Origin: Aquila chrysaetos chrysaetos
Taxonomy: Eukaryota; Chordata; Aves; Accipitriformes; Accipitridae
Assembly (NCBI RefSeq): GCF_900496995.4
Contig: NC_044012.1
Coordinates: 25,739,706 to 25,803,705, forward strand
Length of the DNA: 64,000 nt
Reading direction: 5' to 3'
Under the pieces are notes generated by a model. It saw nothing but the letters and a program-made list of their open reading frames with translations. It was not told where the DNA came from and did no database searches. The position numbers and the translations under genes were made by a program. Positions 1-12,543 of this stretch are shown here, one piece after another (the stretch's first letter is position 1; each line of letters starts with the position of its first letter).

Positions 1-1600
1 CATGGGGCAGTGGAGGGGTGTGTGGTACTGCCTGAGTATGGAAAAGGTGGCCAGGAGCTGCCCTAAGGGAGATGAGATCAACAGGCGAGGTTGGATACTG
101 GCTTCCAGTTGATGAGGCAAGCCATTGACCTGCTGGAAGACATTTCTGTGCAGGCTAACGCCCACCTGCCCAAGGCTGCGATCGCATGTTACCAGTTGCA
201 ACGTGTCCTTGCCCTTCTGTCCTCCAAGCACTTCTTCCAAACCCTGGAACTGGAGGGAGTCCCAAGGGAGTTGAAGGGACAGGTGGCAGCAAGGGCAACT
301 CTGTATAAGGGAGATGTGAGCCCTCTGCTAGATTTTGGCACAGCGGGGATGCGTCGATCATGGGTGAGTAAAATAGGTAGGGGAGGGGAACGGACACACA
401 GGGATCGTCCATCCTCAGTTGAAAGTGATGGGTAGCATTGCTGACACGTCCTGGAAAGTCTGCAAAGTTCAAGAACGGAGCAGGAAAAGCATCTTTGCCC
501 CCAGCAGAGCAGTCTTGTGGTCAGAAGCATTAGGTGCTGTGGAGTCCTTCTGTGTGTGTCACTGTGTCCTGAAGGGACGTGAGTCTGGAGCAGATGTGCT
601 GCAAATCCTCCAGAAACCCCACTCAGCTGCTGTGCAGGCTGTGCCTGGAGAGGTCCCGAGCAGTGATCCTTTTGTCCCTCCAACCGGGCCTCAAGCTGTG
701 GAGTGGTACCCCGCCAGCTGCTCTGTTCTCAGTCCCTCCTTCCCATGCCCTTCTCCTCCACAGGCAATGCTTTGGTCCTGCTGCTCTTGTCGTGCTTCTG
801 GAGAGTAGGAGGCACCTCTTGTGCCGTGCTCCTCCGACTGTCCTTGCCAAGACTCGTGGAGCCTGCTTGCTGCTGAGCAGGGTTGGGTGTCCTGTGGAAA
901 TCCTGCCACGTGTTTGGTCTTGCCTGGTGTGGCAGCAGTCTGGATGGCCAAAGTAGAAGTTGTGGCAAAGACACAGAAGTCGTGGCAGGAAGAAGGACGT
1001 GTGTCGATGGGCCAGCATGTGCCTCGGTCACTGCGGTGCCTCCAACTTTGCCAGCGGTCTCCAGCAAAGAGCGTTGGGAGGGGAACAGCCTTCATTCTTA
1101 ACCACTGGTAGTCTGCTGCTTAAGGCAGGTAGGGATGAAGGAGAGAAAGAAGATGGCAAAAGAGGCAGGCAAACTTCTGCCGAGATCAAAGCTCAATGTC
1201 AGAGAGAGAGCAGGGGTGCCCTGCCTAGAAAGGCGATGCCTAATACAGTGTGAGTGAGCACAGCATGAGAGAGCGAGCGACTGATGGTGCCGTCCGTCCC
1301 CTGCATGTGGGTGTCCAGGCTGAAAGCCTCAGGGTTAGGAGGAGACCTGCCCCATTCATCAGGAAACACTTTAAAGTGAGGCCCTGGAGGGCAAGGGACT
1401 AGCATCACCTGGCGGGGTGGGACACTCCTCATCACTGCCTGGATCATCTGCCTGTGCTGGCGTGTCATTTCCCCTGGAAACGTTTTGGCCTCTAATACTG
1501 TCACTTGAAAGGAGCCTGTGTGGCTGAATGGGCATGTCACGAAGAGGGAAATGAAAAGGCAGCGTTGCAGGGAACACAAGCAGTGTCCCCATTGCTGTAA
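1..1600. other. Left flank without a recognised gene
   Basis: This stretch is moderately GC-rich and shows no keratin motif or repeat that I recognise. An open frame at 91-435 (+) opens with TTG and reads through a plausible helical stretch (around LLEDISVQANAHLPK). It is followed by GTGAGT at 363, which could be a splice donor, so it might be a decayed exon of an unrelated gene. No family was recognised and no polypyrimidine acceptor is obvious upstream. I see nothing else between 440 and 1600. Confidence 0.3.
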
Positions 1601-1639
1601 TTGTGATGCTTTGCATGCAAGATGAGCTTGTTGGCAAAC

Positions 1640-1756
1640 ACATTACATGCGCAAAGAGTGCCTCTGGGCCCCGAGCAGTCATGACCAGTATAAAAGCCAG
1701 TCCAACAGCAGGCTTCCTCATCCACTTCTCTTGCCTTCTCCTCCTTGGTGAAGAAG
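1640..1756 (+). promoter_or_regulatory. Core promoter and non-coding exon 1 of feather keratin gene 1
   Basis: A CATGCGCAAAG element near 1646 is followed by TATAAAA at 1689-1695, the same arrangement as in the other feather-type copies (6.6, 18.6 and 27.6 kb). Exon 1 should begin about 25-30 bases after the TATA box and ends at 1756 before a GTGAGC donor. It contains no ATG, as is usual for avian beta-keratin genes. The exact start of transcription is inferred. Confidence 0.75.
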
Positions 1757-2102
1757 GTGAGCTGCAACCGCCTTTGCCTTTTTCTTCTCTTTCTCCTTTT
1801 CCTCTTTGTCTTCCGGCCTCAACCGAGTCTTTGCCTCAGCACAGCTGTTGCTGAGAGCCTTGCTACTCGATCTGCTCCTGGTGTCCCTGTTCTTCTTGTT
1901 CTCCAGTGGGGGGAGGTGGGAGAAGGTCTTGGGCTTTCTTTGCAGGGAGGGGAGCCTTGGGGACCAGGGCTCTTTAACCTCCCTTCCTCCCTGCTCCCCA
2001 GACTGTGCCTTTGCTCTTGCCGAGCAGGCTGTCAGGCTGCGCCTCACATGCTGCCTCTGCTTTCCCTGCCCTCTCTCCCAGGTGCACCTCCCCCCCGCAG
2101 CC

Positions 2103-2399
2103 ATGTCCTGCTACGACCTGTGCCGTCCCTGTGGCCCAACCCCGCTTGCCAACAGCTGCAACGAGCCCTGTGTCAGGCAGTGCCAGGACTCCCGGGTGGT
2201 GATCCAGCCCTCTCCCGTGGTGGTGACCCTGCCCGGACCCATCCTCAGCTCCTTCCCCCAGAACACCGCTGTGGGATCCACCACCTCCGCTGCTGTTGGC
2301 AGCATCCTGAGTGAGGAGGGAGTGCCCATCAACTCCGGGGGCTTTAACCTCTCTGGCCTTGGTGGCCGCTACTGTGGCAGAAGGTGCCTGCCCTGCTAA
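2103..2399 (+). CDS. Feather beta-keratin, 98 residues (copy 1)
   Basis: This gene encodes a classical feather keratin, the short structural protein that polymerises into filaments in barb and barbule cells. The 98 residues match the usual feather length. The cysteine-rich N-terminus has Cys 3, 7, 10, 19, 23 and 27. The beta-sheet core spans roughly residues 32-66 and includes [16 protein letters not shown]. The C-terminus ends RRCLPC with Cys 91, 95 and 98 for disulfide crosslinks. The start is the ATG of MSCYDLC, 21 bases into exon 2, whose acceptor is the CAG ending at 2081. The intron (1757-2081, 325 bp) is short and GC-rich, unlike the 1.1-1.7 kb introns of the copies downstream. A polyadenylation signal follows at 2800. 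Nothing is broken, so it is probably functional. Confidence 0.95.
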   Translation: MSCYDLCRPCGPTPLANSCNEPCVRQCQDSRVVIQPSPVVVTLPGPILSSFPQNTAVGSTTSAAVGSILSEEGVPINSGGFNLSGLGGRYCGRRCLPC

Positions 2400-2799
2400 A
2401 GCCGGGCTGGGCGTCCAGTGAGTGCATCGACCAGGAAGCCCAAAGCCGGGTGCCGGACCGAGGATGGAGCTGCTGGCCAGGGTTTCCAGGGGGCTTGAGC
2501 ACCCTCGTGCCCTCCCGCAAAGGAGGGAGGGAAGTCACTGCTGTCTGGGCACGTTGCCAACATAAGTCTTGTTCTTGAAATTCCTGCTTTTGTTGAGTTG
2601 CGTTTTTGATTTTGAGTTTTCTATTGACTTGGTATAATGGTGTACTTTTAAGTGATCAGTGGATGGGTTTTATTCACGAATTAAGGAAAAGCAGAATCTT
2701 GCTTGCTGTATTTCAGTTGGAAAGGTTTAAATGGCTTCATTCCATTATATAAATATATATATTCCTTTTGTTTTGCAGAATAGTACTTGACTTTTTATC

Positions 2800-2805
2800 A
2801 TTAAA
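2800..2805 (+). terminator. Polyadenylation signal of feather copy 1
   Basis: ATTAAA lies 400 bases after the stop codon. The same ATTAAA variant ends the other feather-type genes. A second candidate, AATAAA, is at 2953-2958. Confidence 0.6.
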
Positions 2806-2959
2806 CTGAGCTTGCATCTGAATTTGAGTTTCACTGTGGTTTTCTTCTACCTTTTTTGTCCCTTTTGTGAGGATGTGTTAGGATATGGGAAAATCTATGC
2901 ATAGTACCTTTTCAGTGGAAGGTACGAATTGAATAGTCGCCTCAAGTAACCTAATAAAA

Positions 2960-5900
2960 ATAATTTTCATGTTATTTACACTCTTGTGATGCATTGAACA
3001 GATTTACTTATATATTTCTCTTGTTAGTTTTTTTCCAAAACTTTTTCCACATCTGTGTGTTAAAGTATAATTGTGATATTTCAGGTTGGGAGCTTTTTGA
3101 TATTATCACTTATTTTGCTTCTTTGAAACTCTGAGAATTTGAAAATGCAGAATAAGATTTTCAGAAGCAGTATTTGGGTCTCTATTTTTCATTAGGCTGA
3201 ATAATACCAGACTCTGAATCTTTAACCATGACACACTTTGAGTGTTCTTGACTCAAGACTTCAAATGTGAAGCAAGTGTTCAAATCTCATCAGAGTAATA
3301 AGAGTCTTTATATGATGGTATCATTATTAAATTTTCTGATGGGCTTTGATGTCCTTTTTCAAACCTTGAACAAAATCCATTAAATCTTATTCCTTACCTA
3401 ATCCACACAAGAACTCTCATAATATAGATGAAAAATTACATGATTGAGGAAGTAGACAAATTACCATAGGTATTTCCCTTAAGAACAGTTTGGGTTTAAT
3501 CCTGTTTACTCACCATCTAGGAATTTTCTCAAAGATGTTAAAACTCAGCACATGTTGCAACTAAGACATCGAAGAATAATAAAGAATACACTTGTCTGTA
3601 GGTACATAAACTTTTAGAAATTTATGCAAGTTTTTAATTGTATTGACTCCTTTGCTTTCTGGCTGGAGCTATGTGGGGTCTGGCAGGACATAGCACAGGA
3701 AAGCAATAAGAATGAGAGCTGTGTAATTTCTGATGACTCTATACCTTGTGCAGGGTTTTCTTCTCTAGAGCCCACTAAAATCTATTTGAAAATTGAAGTA
3801 TCATAGTGCTGAGATAGAAATAGTGGAGGAGCCAGAGGGAAGATACCTAGCATTCAGGTTCAGTGCTGGAACCAGTCCAAAAGTCCACACAGTAGGGGAA
3901 AAAAGGTAGGTTTATTTTTTCCAAATATTTTACACTTAGAATATAAGTTTTCTTTACTTAAGAATTACTTACTTGCAAAGTTACCAAGTTAGGGGGGGGG
4001 GGAAATAGTTTAGAGATAAGATGGGATATATTGCCTTTTAGATTGTGGCTTGAGGCAGCAAAAGCAGTGTATGAAAGATGGTAAATCAATAGGTAGTAAA
4101 CTGAGTGGAATCTCTAATTAAAAATTGGTTTCCATGAGTTTATTTTCCAAACAAGTAATTGAAGGGACTGGAATGCATTCACAAGCATATGGTACCCTGT
4201 TGACAGAACTGGTATGACTGAAGTAATTAGTTATTCACTCAGATATGTGAGGAATCACTGATTGCACTCTGATATACACCAAAGAATGGCTTCATTCTTG
4301 GTGGCAGTAAGGCGTCTTTCATGACGCAAATGGACATGTAGCATAAAGAGTACAGAAATTAATTTCAGGGGAATGAAATGTCTGGTTAAGTGGCCTGTGT
4401 CCAACATGAGCATGTCCCAAAAGGTACCTTTGTGGTGCTTCTGAATGAAAAAGCTTGGAAAACTATCCTCTGCCGTAAGACTGTGAGTCTATGCTTGCTG
4501 ATTGAAAAGAAAAAAGAAAGCCGTGTCCTGGAACTAGCCATCTTCAGACAGCATGGCATCCTGGAGTGTTTGTGCAGGGTGTTGAAGCCTTTATTAAATG
4601 CGTCATTAGAGACAGTTCCTGAAGAATGTGAACATCAGTTTGAAAGCCATGTCCTCTTTGTATGTTAAGACTGGAGAAATGGGTACAATAACTATGCATA
4701 TGGATGTTTACAAATTTGAGACTATTGAGGTATCCTTTTTTGCATTAATTAGTTCCCATGTATATTTTTGCAGGTTGAAATTTTTCTTGATAATGAAATT
4801 GTTTTGCTTTTGTTTTGCAGTCTAAGTTCAGCCTGGCATTGCATGAGAAGCATATTCTACCCATTAAAAATTCTTTCATCTTCACAATTTATGGGTACTT
4901 TTAATTTCTGGTACTTTTATACTGACTCTATTAGTGTCAATGTGAAATTACTCCAAGTGCAGTCTAATAAAGACTTTTTTTTCAGCTCCTCAGCAATTTA
5001 TTAGCTTGCAGGTGTCTTGGGAGCACAAACTAGGAAGACATTCAAGATATTTACTAAAACTCTCTGTGTGCAATTCCCTGTCCGACCCACTTAAGAACAA
5101 TTTTCAGTTAACTTGTTCACCATCTTTGAAAAAATCTCTGAGGCCATCTCCAAGGAGGGCTTCAAGCCTCTTGGATGAGTTCTCTGAGCCAATCAGACCA
5201 ATCTGGAGTTGAGTCATGGTAAGGAGACAGTTCAGGAGTCTTTTTGAAAATACTGCAGTGATCTCCGATGAGTTAATTTTTTAAAATATGAGGTAGTATA
5301 CCAAATAGAAGCTCTTGTATTAATAGAAGGAAGCAAAAGTGTTGAAAAATTCTGTGGATGTTCTTACAATTTTTGCAGGAAAATTAATTCTCCAGGTTGC
5401 CAGTAAGTACCTGATGCTACAGAAGAATTTGTATTTCAAAAATGTACATGTTTTACATGCTTATGGGTTGGTAGGATTGTTTAGGTCTGGAAAGGAATGA
5501 AGGAGGAAGGGAAATATTTAAGAGCATAGGTGGGTCACTTTAGATAATGTTATTGAAATATGAAAAGCAGTTTAAAAATTTGTAAAAGGTTGATCTTTTT
5601 CTTTAAAGAATTGTTCAGGGTTGGTTTCCATAGAGTCTGTTAAAATACAAATGGCTTCACTTTGAGAAGGTATGAATCTATGTCTGGGCTTATACAGGAG
5701 AGATTGCAAAGTAAAGTTAAAAAATATATTAAAATTTTGTTATATATTCCACTTATGCAATGAACTTCCATCAGTCTCTGGTGTAATCACTGTTGTACTG
5801 CAGTCTGCACCAAGGAAAAAAATACAATGGCAAACAGGCCCTTGTGTGGGTTTTTTTCCCCCAATGACTCCACAGTTAATCTTGTGCAAGGATAATATCT

Positions 5901-6585
5901 CAAAATAGTTTAAAATTCATATGTGTCCTCAAGATGACTTGTGAAGTGCTCTTCATATCTGTGGTCTGAGATGGTGCAGAAGGGAGTTATAGCTTCCCTT
6001 CATAAAAGAACTGATAAATCAGGTTTAAATATCTCTGTGTGCTAGCAGCTGTGTTACCAAAGTGTAATAGGGTAATACTATCCAAATTTGATATGACATA
6101 ATAGTATTTTTCTCTGAATTTTACACAGGGCTCTGATTCTTTCTCGTTGGATTCTGTGGGATTTCAGGTGTGTATATGCTTGTGCTTTTCTGCAGGGCCT
6201 TCACAAAACACGTAAGTTCAGTTTAGATTGTTCTTATGCTTGGCTGGAGTCAGAACTTTGTAAACATTGGTGGAGACCAGAATTTATTAAGGATTTACAC
6301 TGACATTTTAATAAAAGAATACCTTTGAATGATGAATTATGTATTCTATAAATTCTTCTTAATATTTTTCCTTATGACTAAAGTGAAACATACACTGGAG
6401 GATAAATTTTGTTGTGACTGAAAGGTGGCACTGGAATAAATTTGGTCCGTAATACCAGAAGATGAGAGAAGCTTGTATGATGGAATGTGTATGTCAGAAG
6501 ATAAGGAAAGGAAAACAAAGTAATAAACAGTAAGAAAAAGACATTTAATCAGTTGGAAGCGTTTTGCATTTAGAACATACTTGCT
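2960..6585. other. AT-rich intergenic DNA, no gene seen
   Basis: There is no keratin exon, RNA gene or recognisable transposon. Short blocks around 4855 and 5375-5410 resemble blocks near 10140, 10620 and 16917, so this spacer belongs to an old tandem duplication. A run of ten or so G lies near 3992. Confidence 0.5.
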
Positions 6586-6589
6586 GGTA

Positions 6590-6711
6590 AATAATTTCAT
6601 GCACAAAGGATGTCTGTGGTCCTCAGGCCATTCAAGATGCAGTATAAAAGCTAACTCAACTGAAGGTCCTTCCTACCACTTCTCTTACCTTTTTCCTCTT
6701 TTCTGAACAAG
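6590..6711 (+). promoter_or_regulatory. Promoter and exon 1 of feather copy 2
   Basis: CATGCACAAAG at 6598 is followed by TATAAAA at 6643-6649 and an exon 1 ending GAACAAG at 6711. The donor reads GTTAAT where the sister genes read GTAAGT, so the +5 G is lost and splicing is probably weakened. This fits the disabled reading frame downstream. Confidence 0.7.
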
Positions 6712-7015
6712 GTTAATTCAAATCTACTTCTCTTTTCCTATTTGCTGAATTCTTGCCTTCATAACAATTTGATTGCTGGTTTGTTTTTTTTTTCTCCACA
6801 GTATTCTGGTAGTTGCTGGATGGTTGGGGGAAAAACTTTTTCTCTTTAAAATTTTTATTTTGCTGTTAGAATTGCAGATATTTCTGGAGTCCCGACTTGT
6901 CCATATGGATCCTCGAAATGGTGATATAAATTTATTCAAATGTGGGCTTTCAGACATGCTAAGTGACTTGGAAAAGCCTAATAATAATAAAGATTAATAA
7001 ACTGAATTGGTAGAA

Positions 7016-7089
7016 TACCTGTGCAAGGGGGTTGGAACTAGGTGATCTTTAAAGGTCCCTTCCAACTCAAACTATTCTCTGATTCTATG
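7016..7089 (+). mobile_element. CR1 LINE, 3'-terminal fragment
   Basis: The sequence matches the well-known CR1 3' end: a GGGGGTTGGAACTAGGTGATC stretch, then the AAAGGTCCCTTCCAACTC block and terminal ATTCT(C)TGATTCTATG repeats. It lies in the intron of feather copy 2. Only the last ~75 bases are recognisable. Confidence 0.85.
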
Positions 7090-8430
7090 CTTAAAGAGAT
7101 CTATGTGCACAGTCATCTTTCAAGTAGCAATGTGCATTTTATATCTTTAAGGGTCTTATCCATCACCCGTAACGCCTGAAATTTCAGTTGGGTTGATATG
7201 AAAACAACAGTGTTTGTAGAGGATGTGGATGCATTTATCTTCAGAAATGTCATCCAGAAAAATCCTTTTGTTTGCTGTTTATTCCATGGGAGGCTTCTTC
7301 AGTGTTCCCATTTTTGTTATGATGAATCTACTACTGGACACAGTGAGAAACAAGAGGGTAAAATGAACCAGATACTAAAAGAAATAGCAGAGAGTGAGAA
7401 AGCTAGGAAGGATTAAAGCAGAGGTTTGTGGGTGTTAAAAATCAATTATGTCAGACCACAAGCTTTTGAGCTCTAAATACCACTGTCTAAATGAAGACAA
7501 AATGAAGCTGCATACTGAGATTAGAAGGATTAGTCATACTGAGTTCAGCAAGGATATTGGCTCTAATCATATATCCTCAACCTTCTGCTATAGTAATCAA
7601 CATGGACTTCAATATGATAGCATCAAAAAGTTCTACTTGGTGTCTTACAGTTGCCAAGTTTTGAAATTATGTTATAGGGTGCAATGACATCTCCTGCAAG
7701 TTTAGAGAAATGGTTTCAGGAACTGTGAGGGCAAGGGGAAAGAATAGAAAAATAGAGGAGAGCTGAGCACCCAACAGAGTGAGGTGGGCATAGGAAACAG
7801 TGAATTTTGTGTTTATTGGTGTGTTGGAACCAGACACAGGGAGTATGCAAGGAACCCCTAGCTTTCTCATAGATGGCACATCTGTGGACAAGTTGTCCAG
7901 GAAAGATTTCCAAAGACCTCAGCTTCAGGTATGCTTGATGATACTGAAATTTGTACTTCTTCATAGGCAAAGCTGGAACCTGGAAAATAATTCTTCATTT
8001 CATTTTCCAGATGTCTATTGAACTCTATACATAAGTACATTGTGGCTAGGTATTACTCATAATTACTACTTCTACAATGCTCTGAATACCTGGGGCTGGA
8101 TCTCTGTAGTGTCTTTCCAGACATACAGCCAATCAAATTACTAAAATTAAAGTAATGATACATGTATGTGTCCTTTTGTTCTGCTGCCAGCTATTCCACT
8201 GGATCACCAACAAGTGAGAGAGAATTATTTCAGCCTCCACCTTCTTGTAGCACATTTAAGAGTTAAAGTTAAGTTTCCTTCTCAACTCACTCCCCACTCA
8301 ACTCCTGAAAGGATCCCTAGAAAGGTCCTGTTGTCCTGATACCTGATCTGTGTAAATGTAAGTGCAGTATGACTCCTACACTGCATTCACTTCTGGTCCT
8401 GTATTTCAGACTTACCTCCATCCCACAGAC

Positions 8431-8779
8431 ATGTCCTGCTATGAGCAGTGTCCTTCCATCTCCTGCAGCCCAACCCTCCGGGCAAATAGCTACAGTGAGC
8501 CGTGTCAGGCAGTGCCAGGACTCAACAGTGGTGATCCAGCCCTCTCCCGTGGTGGTGACCCTGCCCGGACCCATCCTCAGCTCCTTCCCCCAGAACACCG
8601 CTGTAGGATCCTCAGCATCTGCAGCCATTGGGAGCATTCTCAGTGCTGAGGGAGTGCCCATCTCCTCTGGCAGCTCCTTGGGATTTGGGAGCTTTGGCTA
8701 TCCAGTCCTGGGCAGTGGCTATAGCTGGCCCTACTATTGCTACAACACCTACTGCCGTGGTTTCTATGGGCCGTGCTAA
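8431..8779 (+). pseudogene. Feather-type beta-keratin pseudogene (copy 2, 2-bp deletion)
   Basis: The ATG and MSCYEQC start are intact and follow a normal TTTCAG acceptor at 8409. At about 8500-8503 two bases are missing from the conserved Glu-Pro-Cys-Val-Arg stretch (GAGCCGTGTCAGG against GAGCCCTGTGTCAGG in sister genes). The frame shifts after residue ~25 and stops at 8649, giving a 72-residue product without the beta core. The lost frame continues intact to 8779 and would complete a protein of about 116 residues ending GFYGPC. The N-terminal linker ([14 protein letters not shown]) has also drifted from the family. The weak exon-1 donor points the same way. The core is nevertheless base-for-base like its neighbours, suggesting conversion from an intact copy. 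Confidence 0.88.
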
Positions 8780-9180
8780 AGCATGAGGAGCAAGCAGGAA
8801 GAAATGACCAGAAATGCTGAAGCACGACTGATGCAGGACTTGGCTCATGGCCATGGTTTTCAGAAGCGATGTTAGATACCCACAACTCCACCTGAAGTTA
8901 ATGGAGCTGTGGGAGTTGGTCATTCTTTAAAAGGAAGCCCCTACTGTTCTTATACTACTTTGTATTTCTAATCAAGTATGTAGTTCTGCTGTGCATCACT
9001 GTATTTGATACTACCTGGTGTAAAATTTATAATTTAGACAGTAGATGGGACCTGATTGTTGGGGTGCAATGCTGCACTGAAAGAAGGGCTCTGTCTGTGG
9101 AATACATCACCATGAGATATGCCATTCTTCCCATATTGAAACCTGTTGCTTTGCAGCATTTTAATCCACTCTTTGGTATT

Positions 9181-9186
9181 ATTAAA
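9181..9186 (+). terminator. Polyadenylation signal of feather copy 2
   Basis: ATTAAAGTTATGC matches the end of copy 3 at 14223, so the 3' end of the pseudogene is still recognisable. Confidence 0.55.
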
Positions 9187-9199
9187 GTTATGCTTTTAT

Positions 9200-12100
9200 C
9201 ATATCTCCAGTCTTATGTTATTTCTTTCTTCCCCTCCTATCTTATTTTGAAACTTTTTCTGGGTGAAATTCAGCACTGCGTAGATATTGCTACCAGGCAG
9301 AGACATGATATGAATACTTGTTGGGCCGCTAATAAGTGGAGAAGAATGGGTGTTTAGAGCTCAAGATCAAGAAAATATTTAATTTTGCAGCTGAAATGCT
9401 TATTGATTCCACACTGACTTATCATAATACTTGGCTTTCTGCATCTCTGCCAAGAAATTATTCTCAAGGCTGGAAGTGTTTTATGATCGAACAGAATGGC
9501 AGGGTATCTAATCTTGCATATAATGATATTTGTTGTAAGGAATCCTGTTGTGATTCACACTCTCAATAACTCTGACTTGGAGCTGCAGGGTGCAAAGAAA
9601 GGTTTACACTCTTTTACCATCAAATCTCTTCTTGAATGCTTGGATTTGTGAAGTAAAAGATGAATGGCAGCAGAAGTCTCAAAGGAGGTATACACATAGA
9701 TTTTGTGACAGAGAGCAAACCCGTTTGATCTACTTACTTGCTATCTGTTACATAAGTACTGTGTATTTTAGGGCTCCTTATAAAAGCCTAGCTGTCTTTA
9801 CTGTCCCAGCTGCAGCCCTACAGAATTCTAACAAAAAGCTCATGTCAAGGAATGAAGCATGTTAACATAAAATAAATATAGGACACTTGTAGGCAATAAA
9901 ACCTTTAGAAACCCTTGCAAGTAAATTGTTTTTGCTAAAAGTAAGGACCTGAGATTTAAACCAGATTTGCTACTAAAACAATAGATTTGGGGGAAAAATT
10001 GAAGAGATTCTCGTGTTTGGGAAGGTTTGAGGCATTCAAATAATTCCAGTTGTATAAACTCTGTTGCAGCTGGTTAAATCGTTCCCAGTAGTTAAATTGC
10101 TTATGGTTTATGTACCAATCTAATCTCACCCTGGCATCAGATGAAAAGCATTCCTCAAAGCTTCTTTCATCTCAAAGATCTGTGGATCATTTGAATGCCT
10201 TGCACTAGTATACTCAAGCCTCTGAAGTCAACATAAAGATGATACAAATTTCAATTCATGTAAGTAATTTGTCAGCTCTTTGGCAATTTGGTAGTTCACC
10301 AGCCTGTCATGGGAGCATTCTTGTTACACAAAGGGTTTTAACTGAGTGTGTGGAATGTGAAACTCCATTACTGATCCATAAGTGAGAGCTGTTATGTCCT
10401 GGATCACCAGCCTTAACAATCCCAAAAAGCAAGATCCAAAGGCTCTCAACCTTTTGGGTGAACTCTAGGTGCTAATTAGACTAAACTGGCAGAATATTAA
10501 TGAAAACATTTCCACGCTGTTAATAAGTCTGTTTCTAAAATATTATATGCCCTCCAAGGAAAACTGTTTATGTCCCTAGAGGGAAGAATGAGGAAAAGTT
10601 AGCATTCCTTGACTGTCTCATTTTACAGATGAAAGGGAAATGAATTCTCCAGGTGAGTGACTGCTTTCAGCTAGTATAAGGAAATAATTTTTTAAAAATA
10701 TATAAAAAGACAACAGGTAGTACATTGGATAGTAGAGATTTTGAGGAAAGGGAAGAAAAAGACCCTCTCCTTCTTTTGTAGAAAAGGAGAGGAGAATTTT
10801 CTTGTGGAGAATCATTAAAGTATATGGAGTTATAGGATTTTACAGAAGATGAAGATTTGGCTTTATTTTTTTAAATCAATTATGAAAAATTTTAATAAAA
10901 TAATTAAAGTTTCCGAAGGTGTTTACCTTGAATTAGTTTGTGAAGTCCTTTGAGTGATCTTGACTCACATACTTTGAAATTAGGTTATTAGCCAGGTGAT
11001 GTGAGCGTTGAGATCTTGTCACATACCTTGAACATGAGGTAGCATGAAACTTTGCATGTTTGAGCCATTAGTGAAAAGCTGTTCTGAACTTTGATGTCCT
11101 TTGTTCTTCTGAAGGACAAGACCAACCTATGTATAAAGACACTCTTCATTTAGAGTTAATTCATATCTCTTGCTGAGGGACAGTGGTGCTAAGAGGAGAG
11201 ACCTGATCCCTGCTTTTTGCATACTTCCATCTGTGCAAGTATTTCCAGCAGGTTGGAGTACAGCCAGGGCAGGCCACTGCAGGCTGCAGAGACAAAAAAA
11301 TCATGTAAAGATAAATGTAATGGAGAACTGCTGGGTGTAACTTCTATTGATGTCATAGTTTGGCTCCAGCAGAACACTACCTCTAAGAATCAGTACTTGA
11401 AAGCAATCTTTAAAATGCACATTTGTACTTAATTTGATGTGAAAATTGCTGCACATCCTAGTGCCTTACTGGGATTTCAGGTAGGAATAATGGTGATTCC
11501 TCAGATGAGAGACTGCAAAGAAATCATATTGAGAATTAGAGGCAGTTAATAAATGTCATGAAATATAAGATCAAGTAATCAAGCTCTTTCATTAAAAGTG
11601 TGATTGTTTAACTTTGCCGTGGAAAATGAAGTAAACATTTATGATTGGGTAAAGAAATGCAGTCTTGTATGTGTTTGTATTAGCTGAATTCATACAAACT
11701 GGGAAAACTGTGGGTTAGCCCAAGCAGTTTTAGAATGTGTTTTATTGTCTCTGGCCAGCAATTCTCACTGGTCTTAACTTTCTTTAACCTTTGCAATACT
11801 CATGGAACTTCAGTCCTCTTCTCAGCTGTATGTTTGTGTGGGATTGAAATAGTGCGGAAGTGCAAACTTTGGGAATACCTATTACACACCTTGTCTTGTG
11901 GTAAAGCTGAGTCCTTGAAATGAAAATGGTTGTGATTTGAGCCCAGGCCCCCACCTCAGAGCTAAATGATTATTCACCTAAAGGAGTGAAGTCTTGAATA
12001 AGGACTATGCATCACATACACTCCCCTTAAGCAGTGTCTTGATGACTAAAATGAAACATAAAATGTACATTGGCCTTAGGAGGCAATGTAATTACTGTTG

Positions 12101-12290
12101 TAATTCAAACGAGTCACCACAGCCTTCCAAGCAATTAAGCAGGTGCACATTGATGAACATGAAAGCTTTGTCTATACTGGAATGTGAACGTAATAAGGGG
12201 AGGGGAAAAAATAGAGCAATACTAAATGAGATTTTGAAAGAAAAAAAAGGAGTTGATCAGTTTGGTGGATTTTACATGCAAAAGTATGGA
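9200..12290. other. AT-rich intergenic DNA, no gene seen
   Basis: I see no exon or transposon. Blocks at about 10140-10330, 10620-10680 and 11080-11180 are diverged copies of blocks at 4855, 5375, 17290 and 26310, which supports duplication of a whole gene-plus-spacer unit. Confidence 0.5.
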
Positions 12291-12296
12291 TCATTA

Positions 12297-12416
12297 AGTA
12301 ATTTCATGCATAATATATGTCTCTGGTCTGCAGACAGTCTGGAACATACTATAAAAACCTATACAACACAAGACTTTTCCATCCACTTCTCTTGGTTTAT
12401 TCGCCCAGGTGAACAG
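12297..12416 (+). promoter_or_regulatory. Promoter and exon 1 of feather copy 3
   Basis: TTTCATGCATAATATATGTC at 12302 is a drifted form of the conserved CATGCACAAAG element. TATAAAA is at 12350-12356, and exon 1 ends GTGAACAG at 12416 before a strong GTAAGT donor. There is no ATG in exon 1, and a TGA lies in frame with the exon 2 reading frame just before the splice. Confidence 0.7.
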
Positions 12417-12482
12417 GTAAGTCTGAATCTGCCCAGTGTCTTTTTAAATGCTAAACTGTTACTTTGATGACTGCTTGCCTTT

Positions 12483-12543
12483 TTTGTTGTTTGTTTGGTT
12501 TTTTGTTTGTTTGTTGGGGTTGGTTTTTTTTTGGGGGGGGGGG
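12483..12543. repeat. Low-complexity T/G tract
   Basis: A run of TTTG-type repeats passes into poly-T and then poly-G. It lies in the intron of feather copy 3. Confidence 0.7.
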
